From Paraburkholderia aromaticivorans (GTDB taxonomy: Bacteria; Pseudomonadota; Gammaproteobacteria; Burkholderiales; Burkholderiaceae): DNA of 64,000 nt. A program made the position numbers and the translations under genes. Positions 18,878 to 27,939 of this stretch are shown here, in pieces. Position 1 is the first letter of the stretch; every line of letters begins with the position of its first letter. The notes beneath the pieces were generated by a model. That model saw only the letters and a list, made by a program, of their open reading frames with translations, was not told where the DNA came from and did not search any database. The stretch is from NCBI RefSeq assembly GCF_012689525.1, contig NZ_CP051514.1, positions 930,001 to 994,000 of the forward strand. Reading direction: 5' to 3'.

Positions 18878-20266
18878 TTAGTGGCTGATCACGGGTTTAG
18901 TGGCGTCGAGAAGCGCCCCGACTTTTTTATCCTGAGCCATGTTGTGAATGGCTTCGAACAACGCCTTTTCGTTATCTGCGCCCAACCGTTCAGTGACGAG
19001 CAACGTGAATTTCGCACGCAATTCCTCGTTCGAGAACATGGTCGTGGGCTCGCCCTTCGGCTCGTATACGAACTCGCGCAGGACGTCGCCATTCTTGTCG
19101 TGAATCTCGACGACCGCCGAGAAAGCACCAGGGAAGTTCCGATTGCATTCCTCGTCTTCGAACACGTCCACACGCTGCATCAGTGCGCGAATCGTTCCGT
19201 TTTTCAGGCCCGCCTCGTAACTGTCCCAGCCGAAAGTGCCAGTCACGAGCGCAGCGGCGACGCAGAAGTGCGTCGAGAACTGACAATCGACCACGTTCCG
19301 CGGATTACGCTTGCGTTCCTGCGGATTTCCGACAACCGCAACGCTACGGTCAGCCATGCCCACGCGGACGGTTTCGATATTGCGCACATCGATCTGATGC
19401 TTGCTAAGGAGATTGAACACTGCATCTAAAGGCGCGTGGATGCCACGGCAGCACGGATAGGGTTTGACGCCCGACGACATGATTTCCCACACTTCGCCGA
19501 GACCGGCCAACGCCGCTGCCGGATTCGGTTCGGGCGAGTATGCGTTGAAGAAACCTTCACGGCCTTCGAATGCCTGTGTCGCTCCGGTGTAGTTGCTGCG
19601 GGCGAGAACTGCGGCCATGAGACCGCCAGCCGAAGCATGGCCCACGTGGAAACGTTTCGTCCATGCGCCGTTCACCGAGAACTGGCCCGTGCCCGCCGAC
19701 TCGCTGAGAGCCGTTCCGAACGCGTGGCCCATTTGCTCTGGGGTGAGTTTCAGGATATTGCCTGCGGCGGCCACCGCGCCGAATACGCCGGTAGTTGCAG
19801 TGAGGTGGAAGCCGCGCTCCGAATGCTTGGTGGGGTTCACACCATAGGCGACGCGAATCATTACCTCATAACCGGCGACGATGCCCGCCAGGAGTTCGCG
19901 GGTCGTAGCGCCTACCATCTGGGCCGCCGCCAAAGCAGCCGGAATCACAGGTGCGCCGGGATGCAGCAGTGATTTCGCGTGCGTGTCGTCGAAATCCAGG
20001 CTGTGTGCGGCGGCTGCGCCGAGAAGTGCTGCACCGAAAGGAGTCCACATATCGGTATTGCCCGGCACCCGGCAAATACCACCTGAAAGGCCCAGGTCCC
20101 TCAGACCCTGTTCGAGTGCGAGAGTGGAATCCAAGGTTTGCGAACGGATTATGATACCCAGCAAGTCCATAAACAGCAGACTTGCGCGTTTACTGACTTC
20201 AGCGGGCAGGTCCTCGAAACGAAGTGCCGAACTGAATTGCGCCAGTTTTTCTGTTACGGGATACAT
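18878..20266 (-). CDS. MmgE/PrpD-family protein
   Basis: A 462-residue MmgE/PrpD-fold protein. The start LAQFSSALRFEDLPAEVSKR and the HSLDFDDTHAKSLLHPGAPV block match the family. Further typical pieces are GTALSESAGTGQ, KRFHVGHASAGGLMA and KPYPCCRGIHAPLDA. Members include 2-methylcitrate dehydratase, cis-aconitate decarboxylase and iminodisuccinate epimerase. The reaction here is probably a hydration, dehydration or decarboxylation of a tri- or dicarboxylic acid. AGAAGGAG lies upstream of the ATG. Confidence 0.88.
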   Translation of the reverse strand: MYPVTEKLAQFSSALRFEDLPAEVSKRASLLFMDLLGIIIRSQTLDSTLALEQGLRDLGLSGGICRVPGNTDMWTPFGAALLGAAAAHSLDFDDTHAKSLLHPGAPVIPAALAAAQMVGATTRELLAGIVAGYEVMIRVAYGVNPTKHSERGFHLTATTGVFGAVAAAGNILKLTPEQMGHAFGTALSESAGTGQFSVNGAWTKRFHVGHASAGGLMAAVLARSNYTGATQAFEGREGFFNAYSPEPNPAAALAGLGEVWEIMSSGVKPYPCCRGIHAPLDAVFNLLSKHQIDVRNIETVRVGMADRSVAVVGNPQERKRNPRNVVDCQFSTHFCVAAALVTGTFGWDSYEAGLKNGTIRALMQRVDVFEDEECNRNFPGAFSAVVEIHDKNGDVLREFVYEPKGEPTTMFSNEELRAKFTLLVTERLGADNEKALFEAIHNMAQDKKVGALLDATKPVISH

Positions 20267-20293
20267 GGACGACTCCTTCTCTATTAAACGTTA

Positions 20294-21313
20294 TTACGCG
20301 TCATTCTTCGGCACTGCCGGGATACCGCGACGAACGAATTCCGCGAAGTCTGGCGACAGTTGTACGCTGTTTTCGAGGTTGACCCACATGCGCAGAAGAT
20401 AGCGCTTGCGGCCGTCTTCGTGATCGAAGTATTCCGAGCGCGAGTGGAGGGTCGCAAAGTTGTTGATGACCTGGATATCGCCGGGCTTCAGCATCATGTC
20501 GATAAGGAAGTCCTCGCGCGTGCCGAGATCGTGCACGTAGTTGATCGCTTCCTGCTGGATTGCAGTCAGCGGCACCCCACGCTTCTTCGCGCCGGTCTCG
20601 ATGATCTTCTTCGCGAATGCGCAGTTGACACGACCGTTGTTGTACTCGAACACCGGAATCGGCGACGCCGTGACTTCATTCGCGTCGTGGCTCGGGCCAT
20701 AGCCACGGTAGTCGTGGTAGAACCCTTCGTACAGAGCTTCCAGATATTCCGGGTGGTTTTGAACGATGTGGTTGTGAATCGCCGCCGTGCTGCACAGGCC
20801 ACTCATGCCGCCTTCCCCCGCCTTTTCCACGCAGAGGAGAGTAACGACGTCGGCGAGGTCCGTGTGCGGGTCGAGCATGCGGTTCGTCGTGTTGTTACGG
20901 CGATTCGGGTCGTCGTCCTTGAGTGCTAAATCCGTCACCGCTGCAACGAAGTCGCCGGCAACGTTGTGCGAGATCACTTGACCCATGTGCACACCTACGC
21001 CCCAGTAGATGGTCTTGAGTTCGTCGAGCGAGTAACGCTCAACCGGGAAACCACGCAGGAGAGCGAATCCCCGCCCATTGCGAATCTGATTGTCGATTTC
21101 CGCGAATGTGGCTCCCAGCGAGCCCAGATCGAACTGCTCTTTGCCGAACGAACCCCAAGACAGGCCCTGATCTTGGACCTTCCGGAGTGCGGTATCGACA
21201 GCCACGATATCCGACTCGGTGAATTTGTAAATCCACGAAGGATCGTTTTGCAGATCTGCGGCCTTCCAGGCGTAGGCGTCGGTAATCAGTTCACGAAGAA
21301 TGGGTTTCGTCAT
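20294..21313 (-). CDS. TauD/TfdA-family Fe(II)/2-oxoglutarate dioxygenase
   Basis: A 339-residue oxygenase with a jelly-roll core. The iron-binding HxD is in MLDPHTDLADV and the distal His is in VINNFATLHSRSEYFDHEDG. An Arg suitable for 2-oxoglutarate follows in GRKRYLLRMW. The substrate is unknown; such enzymes hydroxylate or cleave sulfonates, carboxylates or aryloxy acids. It lies between DUF4387 and PrpD genes, 27 bp from PrpD, so it may start a pathway by hydroxylating the imported compound. Confidence 0.87.
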   Translation of the reverse strand: MTKPILRELITDAYAWKAADLQNDPSWIYKFTESDIVAVDTALRKVQDQGLSWGSFGKEQFDLGSLGATFAEIDNQIRNGRGFALLRGFPVERYSLDELKTIYWGVGVHMGQVISHNVAGDFVAAVTDLALKDDDPNRRNNTTNRMLDPHTDLADVVTLLCVEKAGEGGMSGLCSTAAIHNHIVQNHPEYLEALYEGFYHDYRGYGPSHDANEVTASPIPVFEYNNGRVNCAFAKKIIETGAKKRGVPLTAIQQEAINYVHDLGTREDFLIDMMLKPGDIQVINNFATLHSRSEYFDHEDGRKRYLLRMWVNLENSVQLSPDFAEFVRRGIPAVPKNDA

Positions 21314-21370
21314 AGTGCACCTTAATATTTAAGCGAAGTGTGAATTGATTCACACCTCGACGGGAAGTCG

Positions 21371-21694
21371 TCAAGCAGTCGGAAGATCCGGGACTTCGAC
21401 GTTGACCAAAGGCCCGAACTGTTGACCTCCGAACAGATCCGTATCGGCCGGGTCACCACTCGTCACCAGACGCGGCACTGTCACCTTGATCGCGTTCGCC
21501 GGCTCGTAGTTGAATAGCCGGACCTTGCTTTCATCGACGCCGAAAAACTGCGCCATCGATTCCTTCGTAATCACGCTGCTCGCAACTACGTGATCGTAGG
21601 TGCGACGATCCGGAAACATAATGTCCAGCGTCAGGAGGAAAGGACCCGCATTCTTGGTGCGGATCAGTTTTGCCAAATCGCGAAGGCGTGCCAT
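21371..21694 (-). CDS. DUF4387-domain protein, AtuA partner
   Basis: A 107-residue protein beginning MARLRDLAKLIRTKNAGPFL, with FLLTLDIMFPDRRTYDHVV and a C-terminal KVTVPRLVTSGDPADTDLFG, the pattern of DUF4387. The start at 21694 lies one base from the AtuA stop at 21696, so translation is probably coupled. DUF4387 genes regularly follow AtuA-type genes, and the two are thought to act together. No reaction is assigned to them with confidence. A longer upstream frame exists but would overlap atuA. Confidence 0.8.
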   Translation of the reverse strand: MARLRDLAKLIRTKNAGPFLLTLDIMFPDRRTYDHVVASSVITKESMAQFFGVDESKVRLFNYEPANAIKVTVPRLVTSGDPADTDLFGGQQFGPLVNVEVPDLPTA

Positions 21695-21695
21695 A

Positions 21696-23063
21696 TTAAA
21701 TATCCTCGTAACGGATCGGATGCAGTTCAAGCGGGTGGTCGAGTTCAACCACGTGATTCAGGACGAATTGATACGCCTCACCCAACGACCAAAAATGCGG
21801 GGCGATCGGGAAGGCGAGATTCGACAACAGGCCTTCCCATTGCGGAACTGAGTGGTGAAGCACCATGTGAGCGGCTTGGCCAGCGATCGCGTAGGCGATT
21901 TCTTGCGTCTGTGCGAGCGTAACCATCAGGAGCCCGACTTCATTCCCGATCGTCGGACTCGGTTCGCGTGCGCCGAGGACGCCGCTGCGTCCGTAGATCT
22001 TGTAGTCGATCTGATACTGGCCGCGAATCGATTCACCGTAGACGGCCTCAATGTTTTCGGAGATGTGGTCCTGGAGACCGCCGAACCAGCTATCGAATTG
22101 CTCCAGGATAACCGGGTCGCGCACGCCGCCGAGGACCATGGCGCGGTAGCCGATCTTCTTCGCCCCTTCCAGTTTGACCGTGTAGGGCTTCGGATTGAAC
22201 TGCGAACCCGTAACGCGAACACGTCGCTCGTCAACGGCTTCGTATTGAGCGTTCGTCAGATCCATCTCGCCGCCCGGTTCGAGCATGCGATACGGATCAG
22301 CCGTCTCATACAAAGCGTGGGCAGCAACACTCAATGGCGAGCACTGCTGCTGCGGGCTGACCGGTTCGAGCGTGAAGTCTTTCTGCGTGATGGTGCAGAT
22401 CATGCCTTCCGGCTTTTCCATGGTGACGACAGCTGCGCCACCACATTCCATGATCTTTGCTGCGTGCCAGCAAAGACCAGCTGGGAAGCCCTTTGCAACG
22501 GGAACAGCCGCGAAGATTGCAGCATCCGTCGAGCGGCCGGCCAGCACGACGTCCGCACCGCCTTCCAGCGCCGCAACGTAAGCCTCTGCACCCATCATCG
22601 CAACGATATGGTCCGCGTCCTTGAAAACCGATTCGTCGATTTCCGGTGCCGGGTCCAGCGCCCTGATCTTTCCGTCGCGATACTTCTGGATCAGAGTTTC
22701 ACGCGGAACTTCCGATTCGATAATCGCCGTCTTGAAGTGGAGACTTTCTTCCCGGGCGATCTCCTGAACGATTTCCCACACCCAGTTCAGGTTCCAGTTG
22801 CCACCCGATCCCCCGCAGGAACCGATGAACAGCGGGACGTTAATCGACCGCGCTCCAGTGACGAGAATGCGAAGATCGCGCTTGATCGCCGCACGCGAAA
22901 AGAACGGCTTATTACCGCCGAGATTGGCAGGACCGCCATCGGTTGAACCCGCGTCACAGCCGATGAACGCCAGATCCCGCGACGCGATAGCCGCGAGAAA
23001 ATGATTTTCGGAAAAGCCGACGCCGAGAACACCTGTCGGCGAGAGATATGAAATCGAATCCAT
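21696..23063 (-). CDS. AtuA-family protein (DUF1446)
   Basis: A 455-residue protein of the acyclic-terpene-utilisation AtuA family. It begins ISYLSPTGVLGVGFSENHFL and contains FIGCDAGSTDGGPANLGG, FIGSCGGSGGNWNLNW and VVLAGRSTDAAIFAAVP, all typical family blocks. AtuA was named from citronellol/geraniol catabolism, but homologues occur in many carboxylic-acid clusters, usually followed by DUF4387 as here. I start at the ATG at 23063; the frame is open to 23117, but those residues look non-coding. Presumed cytoplasmic enzyme subunit, reaction unknown. Confidence 0.85.
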   Translation of the reverse strand: MDSISYLSPTGVLGVGFSENHFLAAIASRDLAFIGCDAGSTDGGPANLGGNKPFFSRAAIKRDLRILVTGARSINVPLFIGSCGGSGGNWNLNWVWEIVQEIAREESLHFKTAIIESEVPRETLIQKYRDGKIRALDPAPEIDESVFKDADHIVAMMGAEAYVAALEGGADVVLAGRSTDAAIFAAVPVAKGFPAGLCWHAAKIMECGGAAVVTMEKPEGMICTITQKDFTLEPVSPQQQCSPLSVAAHALYETADPYRMLEPGGEMDLTNAQYEAVDERRVRVTGSQFNPKPYTVKLEGAKKIGYRAMVLGGVRDPVILEQFDSWFGGLQDHISENIEAVYGESIRGQYQIDYKIYGRSGVLGAREPSPTIGNEVGLLMVTLAQTQEIAYAIAGQAAHMVLHHSVPQWEGLLSNLAFPIAPHFWSLGEAYQFVLNHVVELDHPLELHPIRYEDI

Positions 23064-23203
23064 TGTGAAACCTCTATGCAGATAATCGGTTTTACTACCC
23101 ACGTCTCTATTGATCACATTTGTTACTGACAGGCCATTTTAATGGCGCACCTCTGTTAGGAAAGTGCGCCACCGTTTACGGGGCCTTAATCATCCGACGA
23201 GTA

Positions 23204-24607
23204 CTACGCCGAAGCCTGCTTGTCTGCGATTGAATCCAGTTCTTCCAGCGAAGCTTGATTCGTCTCCTGACCAAATACGGTAACGACGACAGCCTGCAAT
23301 ATCAGAAGACACGCGACGACCGCGACGACCGCCTTCAGACCTCCGAATGCGAACAGTCCGACGACCAAGAACGGTAGATAAACAGACCAAATACGCCCAA
23401 TGCCGTTACAAAGTGCGATACCACGTGACCGTATCGCAGTCGGGAACAGTTCCGAGGTATATCCGGCCAATGCAAACGTAGCTGTCACATATACCGCGAT
23501 GAACAAGCAGAAACCAACGCTGACGACCGCTACTGGCGTGCTCTGCATTGCATACAGGACCGCCAAAACTGCAACCACTACCGAGGAAACTGCAACGCCT
23601 TTGCGTCGCCCGATTTTATCGGCCAGCAATGCCGCGACCACTGTGCCAACCGGTCCACCCGCCGACATAAACAGCGAATACTGCAACGACGTCGAAAGCG
23701 ACAGCCCCTGCTTCACAAAGAACGACGGCAACCACACCAGAAGACCATAGATCGCCGAGAACTGAACGATGGCCAACATGATGCCGATGATCGTCGGTAC
23801 TCGGAGTCCCTTCTTGACCAAAGCGGTAGCCGGCAATTCTTTTTTAGCCGATTTCACCGTGGCAGTTTCGTCATAGCCCGGAAGCACCGTGGTCTCAGGA
23901 TATTCAGACTCGATTTCGCGGAGAATCGTATCAGCCTCTTCGATTCGGCCTTTCGACTCGAGCCAGCGGGGCGATTCTTTCAAACTCCAACGAATAACCC
24001 AGATGATGAAGGCCGCTGCCGATGCCAAGCCAAACATCCAGCGCCATCCCTCATGTCTCGGCAATAAGAAGTAACCACCCAGAGCCGACGCGAAGATAGC
24101 GGTATTGGCGATGAATGCTGTCAGGCCAAGCCAGCGTCCGCGCTTGGACGGCGGCACAAACTCACTAAGGGTTGCGTAGCTCACGACAGCTTCTGCGCCC
24201 AAGCCGATGCCCGAAGTAAACCGCCAGATCGCCATAGCGTCAGGCGTATTGACCAAGGCAGTAACCAGAGTAGCGATCGCTACGATTGCCAGGTTTACCT
24301 GGTAGCACAGCTTACGGCCGAATTTGTCGCTGAAATAACCCGAAGCGAGTGCACCGACCACCAAACCACCGTAGGTTGCGGACACCACATGCCCAACCTG
24401 CGCCATGCTTGCGAACCCGGATTTAACGAGTGCGCCCATAACACCTGCCATCAGGTATACGTCGAAAGCATCGACAAATAGTCCGCCACCAAGCAAAAAC
24501 AGCGTTCGGTAATGAAATCGACCGATCGGCAGTCTGTCCAAACGCGCACCACTATGTGCAGTTTTGGATGCAGAATCCATCTGCAATCCCAACTCACCTT
24601 GAGCCAT
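23204..24607 (-). CDS. MFS transporter, sugar/aromatic-acid type
   Basis: A 467-residue major-facilitator protein with 12 predicted membrane segments. The loop-2 signature is present as GYFSDKFGRKLCYQ and its counterpart in the second half as ALLADKIGRRKGVAV. A long cytoplasmic loop (about residues 215-265) separates the halves. Members of this group import organic or aromatic acids with protons. AAAGGAG precedes the ATG. It is the first gene of the leftward operon after the MarR gene and is probably the substrate importer. Confidence 0.9.
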   Translation of the reverse strand: MAQGELGLQMDSASKTAHSGARLDRLPIGRFHYRTLFLLGGGLFVDAFDVYLMAGVMGALVKSGFASMAQVGHVVSATYGGLVVGALASGYFSDKFGRKLCYQVNLAIVAIATLVTALVNTPDAMAIWRFTSGIGLGAEAVVSYATLSEFVPPSKRGRWLGLTAFIANTAIFASALGGYFLLPRHEGWRWMFGLASAAAFIIWVIRWSLKESPRWLESKGRIEEADTILREIESEYPETTVLPGYDETATVKSAKKELPATALVKKGLRVPTIIGIMLAIVQFSAIYGLLVWLPSFFVKQGLSLSTSLQYSLFMSAGGPVGTVVAALLADKIGRRKGVAVSSVVVAVLAVLYAMQSTPVAVVSVGFCLFIAVYVTATFALAGYTSELFPTAIRSRGIALCNGIGRIWSVYLPFLVVGLFAFGGLKAVVAVVACLLILQAVVVTVFGQETNQASLEELDSIADKQASA

Positions 24608-24716
24608 CTACTCGTCTCCTTTTTTGCCGACTAGTTCGTTTATACGCATCTGTCGGCTATGTACCACTGTTAGTGATGAACCCAAAAACTCAAGGCGAGA
24701 GAAACTGGCGATTTAA

Positions 24717-25241
24717 TCAATCAGCATCAGAATCAAGCATTTCTTCCGCCTTCCTTATCAGTCTCTCAAGTTGTCGGCTAAAAGCCTCCAGTTCCTCCGA
24801 GCCGAGCGACCCATAAAACTCCTGCGCCTTCATGGCCGAATACGGAGCTATTTCCGAGAACAATTTCTCACCCTCTGGCGTCAGCCATAGCAGAGTGCGA
24901 CGATGATTTTTTGGATCGCGCGAAGTCGAAATCCGACCGGCTTTACGCAATTCGGCCACTGCGCGACTCACATTCATCGCAATAAGACCGGTCGCTTCAG
25001 CTATATCCTGCGCAGCGCTACCCGGTTTATTGGCCAAGACAACCATCGCACGCCACTCGTTCAACGAAATCGCATGCTGCTTATGAATTCGCTTAAAGAA
25101 CGGCTGACTCAACAGATTCGTAAGTTTAAGCAACCGGAAACCAACTACATTCGGAGCCGGCGCAAATTGATTGATTTCGAGCCCTTGAAGTTGTCCAGTG
25201 ATGTCAGGCACTCCTTGGCCTTCGATCGAACTCTTTGACAT
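24717..25241 (-). CDS. MarR-family transcriptional regulator
   Basis: A 174-residue regulator with a MarR winged helix: ISLNEWRAMVVLANKPGSAA, then QDIAEATGLIAMNVSRAVAE and a wing KAGRISTSRDPKNHRRTLLW. GAGGAG precedes the ATG. It is co-directional with the MFS gene, 109 bp upstream, and is the likely repressor of the 16-25 kb operon, released by a substrate-like acid. I found no clear palindrome to name as operator. Confidence 0.87.
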   Translation of the reverse strand: MSKSSIEGQGVPDITGQLQGLEINQFAPAPNVVGFRLLKLTNLLSQPFFKRIHKQHAISLNEWRAMVVLANKPGSAAQDIAEATGLIAMNVSRAVAELRKAGRISTSRDPKNHRRTLLWLTPEGEKLFSEIAPYSAMKAQEFYGSLGSEELEAFSRQLERLIRKAEEMLDSDAD

Positions 25242-25429
25242 ATCTCAACTCCTCTCTACGTGGGTACTCCACTGAAGCATCGGTATAGAGTATGCCTCAA
25301 ACGCTAACAATTGTTAATGACTGTTGAGACTAGGTATAACCCTACAGGTTGCTGAAGTACCGGCGGCATACGTCATCGCGGAAGACCCCTAATGCGTTGA
25401 TACAGGACGCTCACTGCCCGCCGGAGATC

Positions 25430-25566
25430 ATGCGCGGCACCGACACGGTCACTGAGAGCTTGTTTTCCGCGCTGGTGGAAAATTCTATCGGCGTCGTGAT
25501 GGTTCTAAATCCGTATATCGGCTACGTAAACGCTACGATGGTGGCGCAAGAAGCGCTGGTCTCTGG
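25430..25566 (+). pseudogene. Class II fumarase/aspartase C-terminal fragment
   Basis: About 45 residues match the C-terminal domain of the fumarase/aspartase superfamily: VENSIGVVMVLNPYIGYVNA, then TMVAQEALVSG. There is no start or remaining core. It is cut on the right by an IS5-type fragment. Which lyase it came from cannot be told. Confidence 0.7.
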
Positions 25567-25631
25567 CGTTCTTTCCCAGCCCCCGATAGCGCAGCTTGGT
25601 GAAACCCCACAGGCGCTTGACGACTGCGAAT
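25567..25631 (-). pseudogene. IS5-type transposase fragment
   Basis: Read leftwards from 25631 these 65 bp encode FAVVKRLWGFTKLRYRGLGK, a good match to the conserved C-terminal part of IS5-family transposases. It is bounded by the fumarase fragment on one side and the IS6 terminal repeat on the other. Confidence 0.6.
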
Positions 25632-25673
25632 GGCTCTGTCAGGTTGACGGGCAGGCGGCGGTAAAATGAAGCG

Positions 25674-26100
25674 ATGAAGAAAACGAAATCGCTTTATCAC
25701 GGCCACCGCTTCCCTCCGGTCGTCATCAGCTGCGCGGTTCGCTGGTATTTCCGGTTCAGCCTGAGCCTGCGCGATATCGAGGAGTTGTTGCTCGAACGTG
25801 GCGTCGTGGTCACGTACGAAACAATTCGTTGCTGGTGCGACAAATTCGGTGCTGAATTCGCCCGTCGAGCCAAGGCGGCGCGGCCCAAACCGGGCAGTAC
25901 ATGGCATATGGACGAGATGTTCGTGATGCTGCGCGGCGAGCCGTACCTATTGTGGCGAGCGGTCGACGAGCATGGTGCCGAACTGGACGTGCTGGTGCAA
26001 AAGCGGCGCGACAAGGCTGCGGCAAAGCGCTTCTTCCGCAGAGTGCTGCGTTCAAACCCAGTGCCGCGCAGGATCGTTACGGACCAGCTGCGCAGCTATC
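25674..26100 (+). pseudogene. IS6-family transposase, 5' part
   Basis: Begins MKKTKSLYHGHRFPPVVISC and continues through the helix-turn-helix to the first catalytic Asp (TWHMDEMFVMLRGEPYLLW) and the second (RRIVTDQLRSY). It is cut after about 142 residues by the nested IS1111-type element. The rest of the gene resumes at 27575. Confidence 0.88.
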
Positions 26101-26427
26101 TATAAGGAGCTTCCGTTTCTTGCAAGCTGGGTTTAATAGGGCATGCGTCGAATCCTGTGTTGTCAGCGCGTGCACGGAAGCATGAGGGCAGACGAGGCAG
26201 ACTGCAAACCTATAAACGGCCTGTTTGGGCGCTGTGATTGCTGCGCCCGGGCCCGGATATTAACCGCACAGCGGGACTCCATTCCGGCGACGGCGAATAC
26301 AAGAACTGTAGCGCCTGATAGCTGCTCGAGTTCGCCCGCTGTCGGTCTGACCTGTCGCTATCCCTGCGTGATTCGTGCTGCGCCTGGAAGTCAATTCATG
26401 GTGGCATTGCACTTTCTGTTCTGTAGT
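26101..26427 (-). ncRNA. Candidate bridge-RNA region of the IS1111-type element
   Basis: This is the long non-coding end downstream of the transposase. In IS110-family elements a structured bridge RNA that specifies target and donor comes from a non-coding end; in the IS1111 group this is reported to be the end downstream of the recombinase gene. I see no fold or base pairing that I can prove by eye, so the call is by position only. Confidence 0.35.
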
Positions 26428-27492
26428 TCATGCGTGCGCCGCCATTGCATTGCGGGCGGGCGCATGGGATGGATCGAAGCGTTCGTCCCTGGCCAATACG
26501 GCCCAGAGGATGCGGGCGTGCTTGTTGGCAACCGCGACCAGCGTCTTATAGTAGCCAATACGCGCATGCAGCTGGACGATCCAGCGCGAGAGCCGGTCAT
26601 CGCGTCGGTGCGCTGTGAGAATGGCCGATCGAGCGCCCTGGAACAGGAGCGTGCGCAGGTAGTCGCTGCCCTGTTTGGTGATCCGGCCGAGCCGCTGTTT
26701 GCCGCCGCTGCTGTTCTGTTTGGGAACGAGGCCGATCCAGGCGGCCATCTGCCGGCCGTTTCTGAACTGACGGGCGTTGACCACGGTCGCTACGACGGCA
26801 GATGCGGTGATTCGGCCCACGCCACATATGGCCATACAGCGCTGCGTCTGTGGATCGTGACTGGCGTGTTCGGTGATCTGCCGGTCTAGCCAACCGATTT
26901 GCTCATCCAGCGCCTGCCATTGGGCCCAGCCATGCATCAGCGCCTGACGGGCCGGACCGGCGAGTTCGTTATTGCCATCCTCAACACGGTCAACGAAATG
27001 GCTTCGGAACCGACCGATGCCTTGCGGCAGGAAGACGCCGAACTCGGCTAGCAGGCCTCGCAAGCGATTCACGAGCGCCGTGCGTTCCTCCACGAAACCG
27101 GTGCGCATGCGGTGAAGGACCAGCACGCTTTGCTGCGCGGCTGACTTGACGGGCACGAAACGCATGTGTGGGCGGCTGGCTGCCTCGCAGATCGCTTCAG
27201 CATCGAGGGCGTCATTTTTGACGCCAGCGCCACCTTTGCGGTAAGGAGCCGCAAATTGCGGGGGAATCAGCCGCGCGTCGTGCCCGAGACCGCGGAGCTT
27301 GCGCGCCCAATAGTGCGCAGCGCTGCACGCCTCCATCGCCACCAGACAGGGGGCAAGGTTGGCAAACCAGCTCATGAAATTCTCACGCGCAATGGCTTAC
27401 GTACCACAACATGTTCACCAGCATCGACCGCGTGGATCTGCATGGCATTTTTGGCAAGATCAACACCAACACGGGTAATTGCGTTCATGACT
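26428..27492 (-). pseudogene. IS110/IS1111 transposase, frameshifted
   Basis: The start at 27492 gives MNAITRVGVDLAKNAMQIHA, the first RuvC-like block with its Asp. After about 37 residues the frame hits a stop. The remainder is open from about 27378: FANLAPCLVAMEACSAAHYW with the Glu, VKNDALDAEAI with two Asp, and a C-terminal Tnp_20 region GSDYLRTLLFQGARSAI with the serine. Loss of one base near 27384 explains the shift. Without it the protein would be about 354 residues. Confidence 0.82.
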
Positions 27493-27574
27493 TTCCCCTT
27501 CCACAGATGTGCAACGGCTATCATGATGGCACCAGGAGGCCCAGGCGCCACAGGGACGGTAGCTCCTTACCAAT

Positions 27575-27881
27575 TCCGGCGGCGAAGGCTGATATTCCCG
27601 AACTCGCTCATGTGAAGCACGTTTTCGTCAAAGCGGCTGCACGGGTGAACAACCGTGCCGAGAACAGCCACCAGCCGACTCGCAGGCGCGAATGCCAGAT
27701 GTGCGGCTTTCGCGATGCGCGTCGCACGCAGGCGTTTCTCTCAAGCTTCGGCCCGATCCGGCAGCACTTCGCGTTACCCAGACATCGGATGAACGCGGCA
27801 CATCATCGTGCCATACTGAAACAACGCTTCGCCACATGGCATAGTTGGACTGTTGCCGGCGCTGGCGAGAAAGTTATCTGA
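27575..27881 (+). pseudogene. IS6-family transposase, 3' part
   Basis: Continuation of the gene begun at 25674. It reads PAAKADIPELAHVKHVFVKA, then NNRAENSHQPTRRRE with the catalytic Glu, and ends at a TGA at 27879-27881. It is separated from the 5' part only by the nested IS1111-type element. Confidence 0.85.
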
Positions 27882-27939
27882 TAAGCATAACTACTTTTGA
27901 GCTGCGCACGTAGACTGCGCCCACCAACTTGACAGAGCC

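Larger units (their letters stand above)
26101..27574 (-). mobile_element. IS110-family (IS1111 group) element nested in IS6
   Basis: Short subterminal inverted repeats TAAGGAGCTTCCGT (26103-26116) and ACGGTAGCTCCTTA (27556-27569) flank one transposase gene and a 327-bp non-coding end. Short inverted repeats are a feature of the IS1111 group within IS110. Removing this interval restores the IS6 reading frame (AGCTATC then CCGGCGGCGAAG), so the limits are accurate to a few bases. Confidence 0.85.
25632..27939 (+). mobile_element. IS6-family element interrupted by an IS1111-type element
   Basis: The ends are matching inverted repeats: GGCTCTGTCAGGTTG at 25632 and, on the other strand from 27939, GGCTCTGTCAAGTTG. 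The flanking 8-bp sequences differ (CTGCGAAT and CTTCAGCG). The transposase gene is split by a 1.47-kb insertion at 26101-27574. The right end abuts the ETF-QO N-terminal fragment. Confidence 0.85.
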
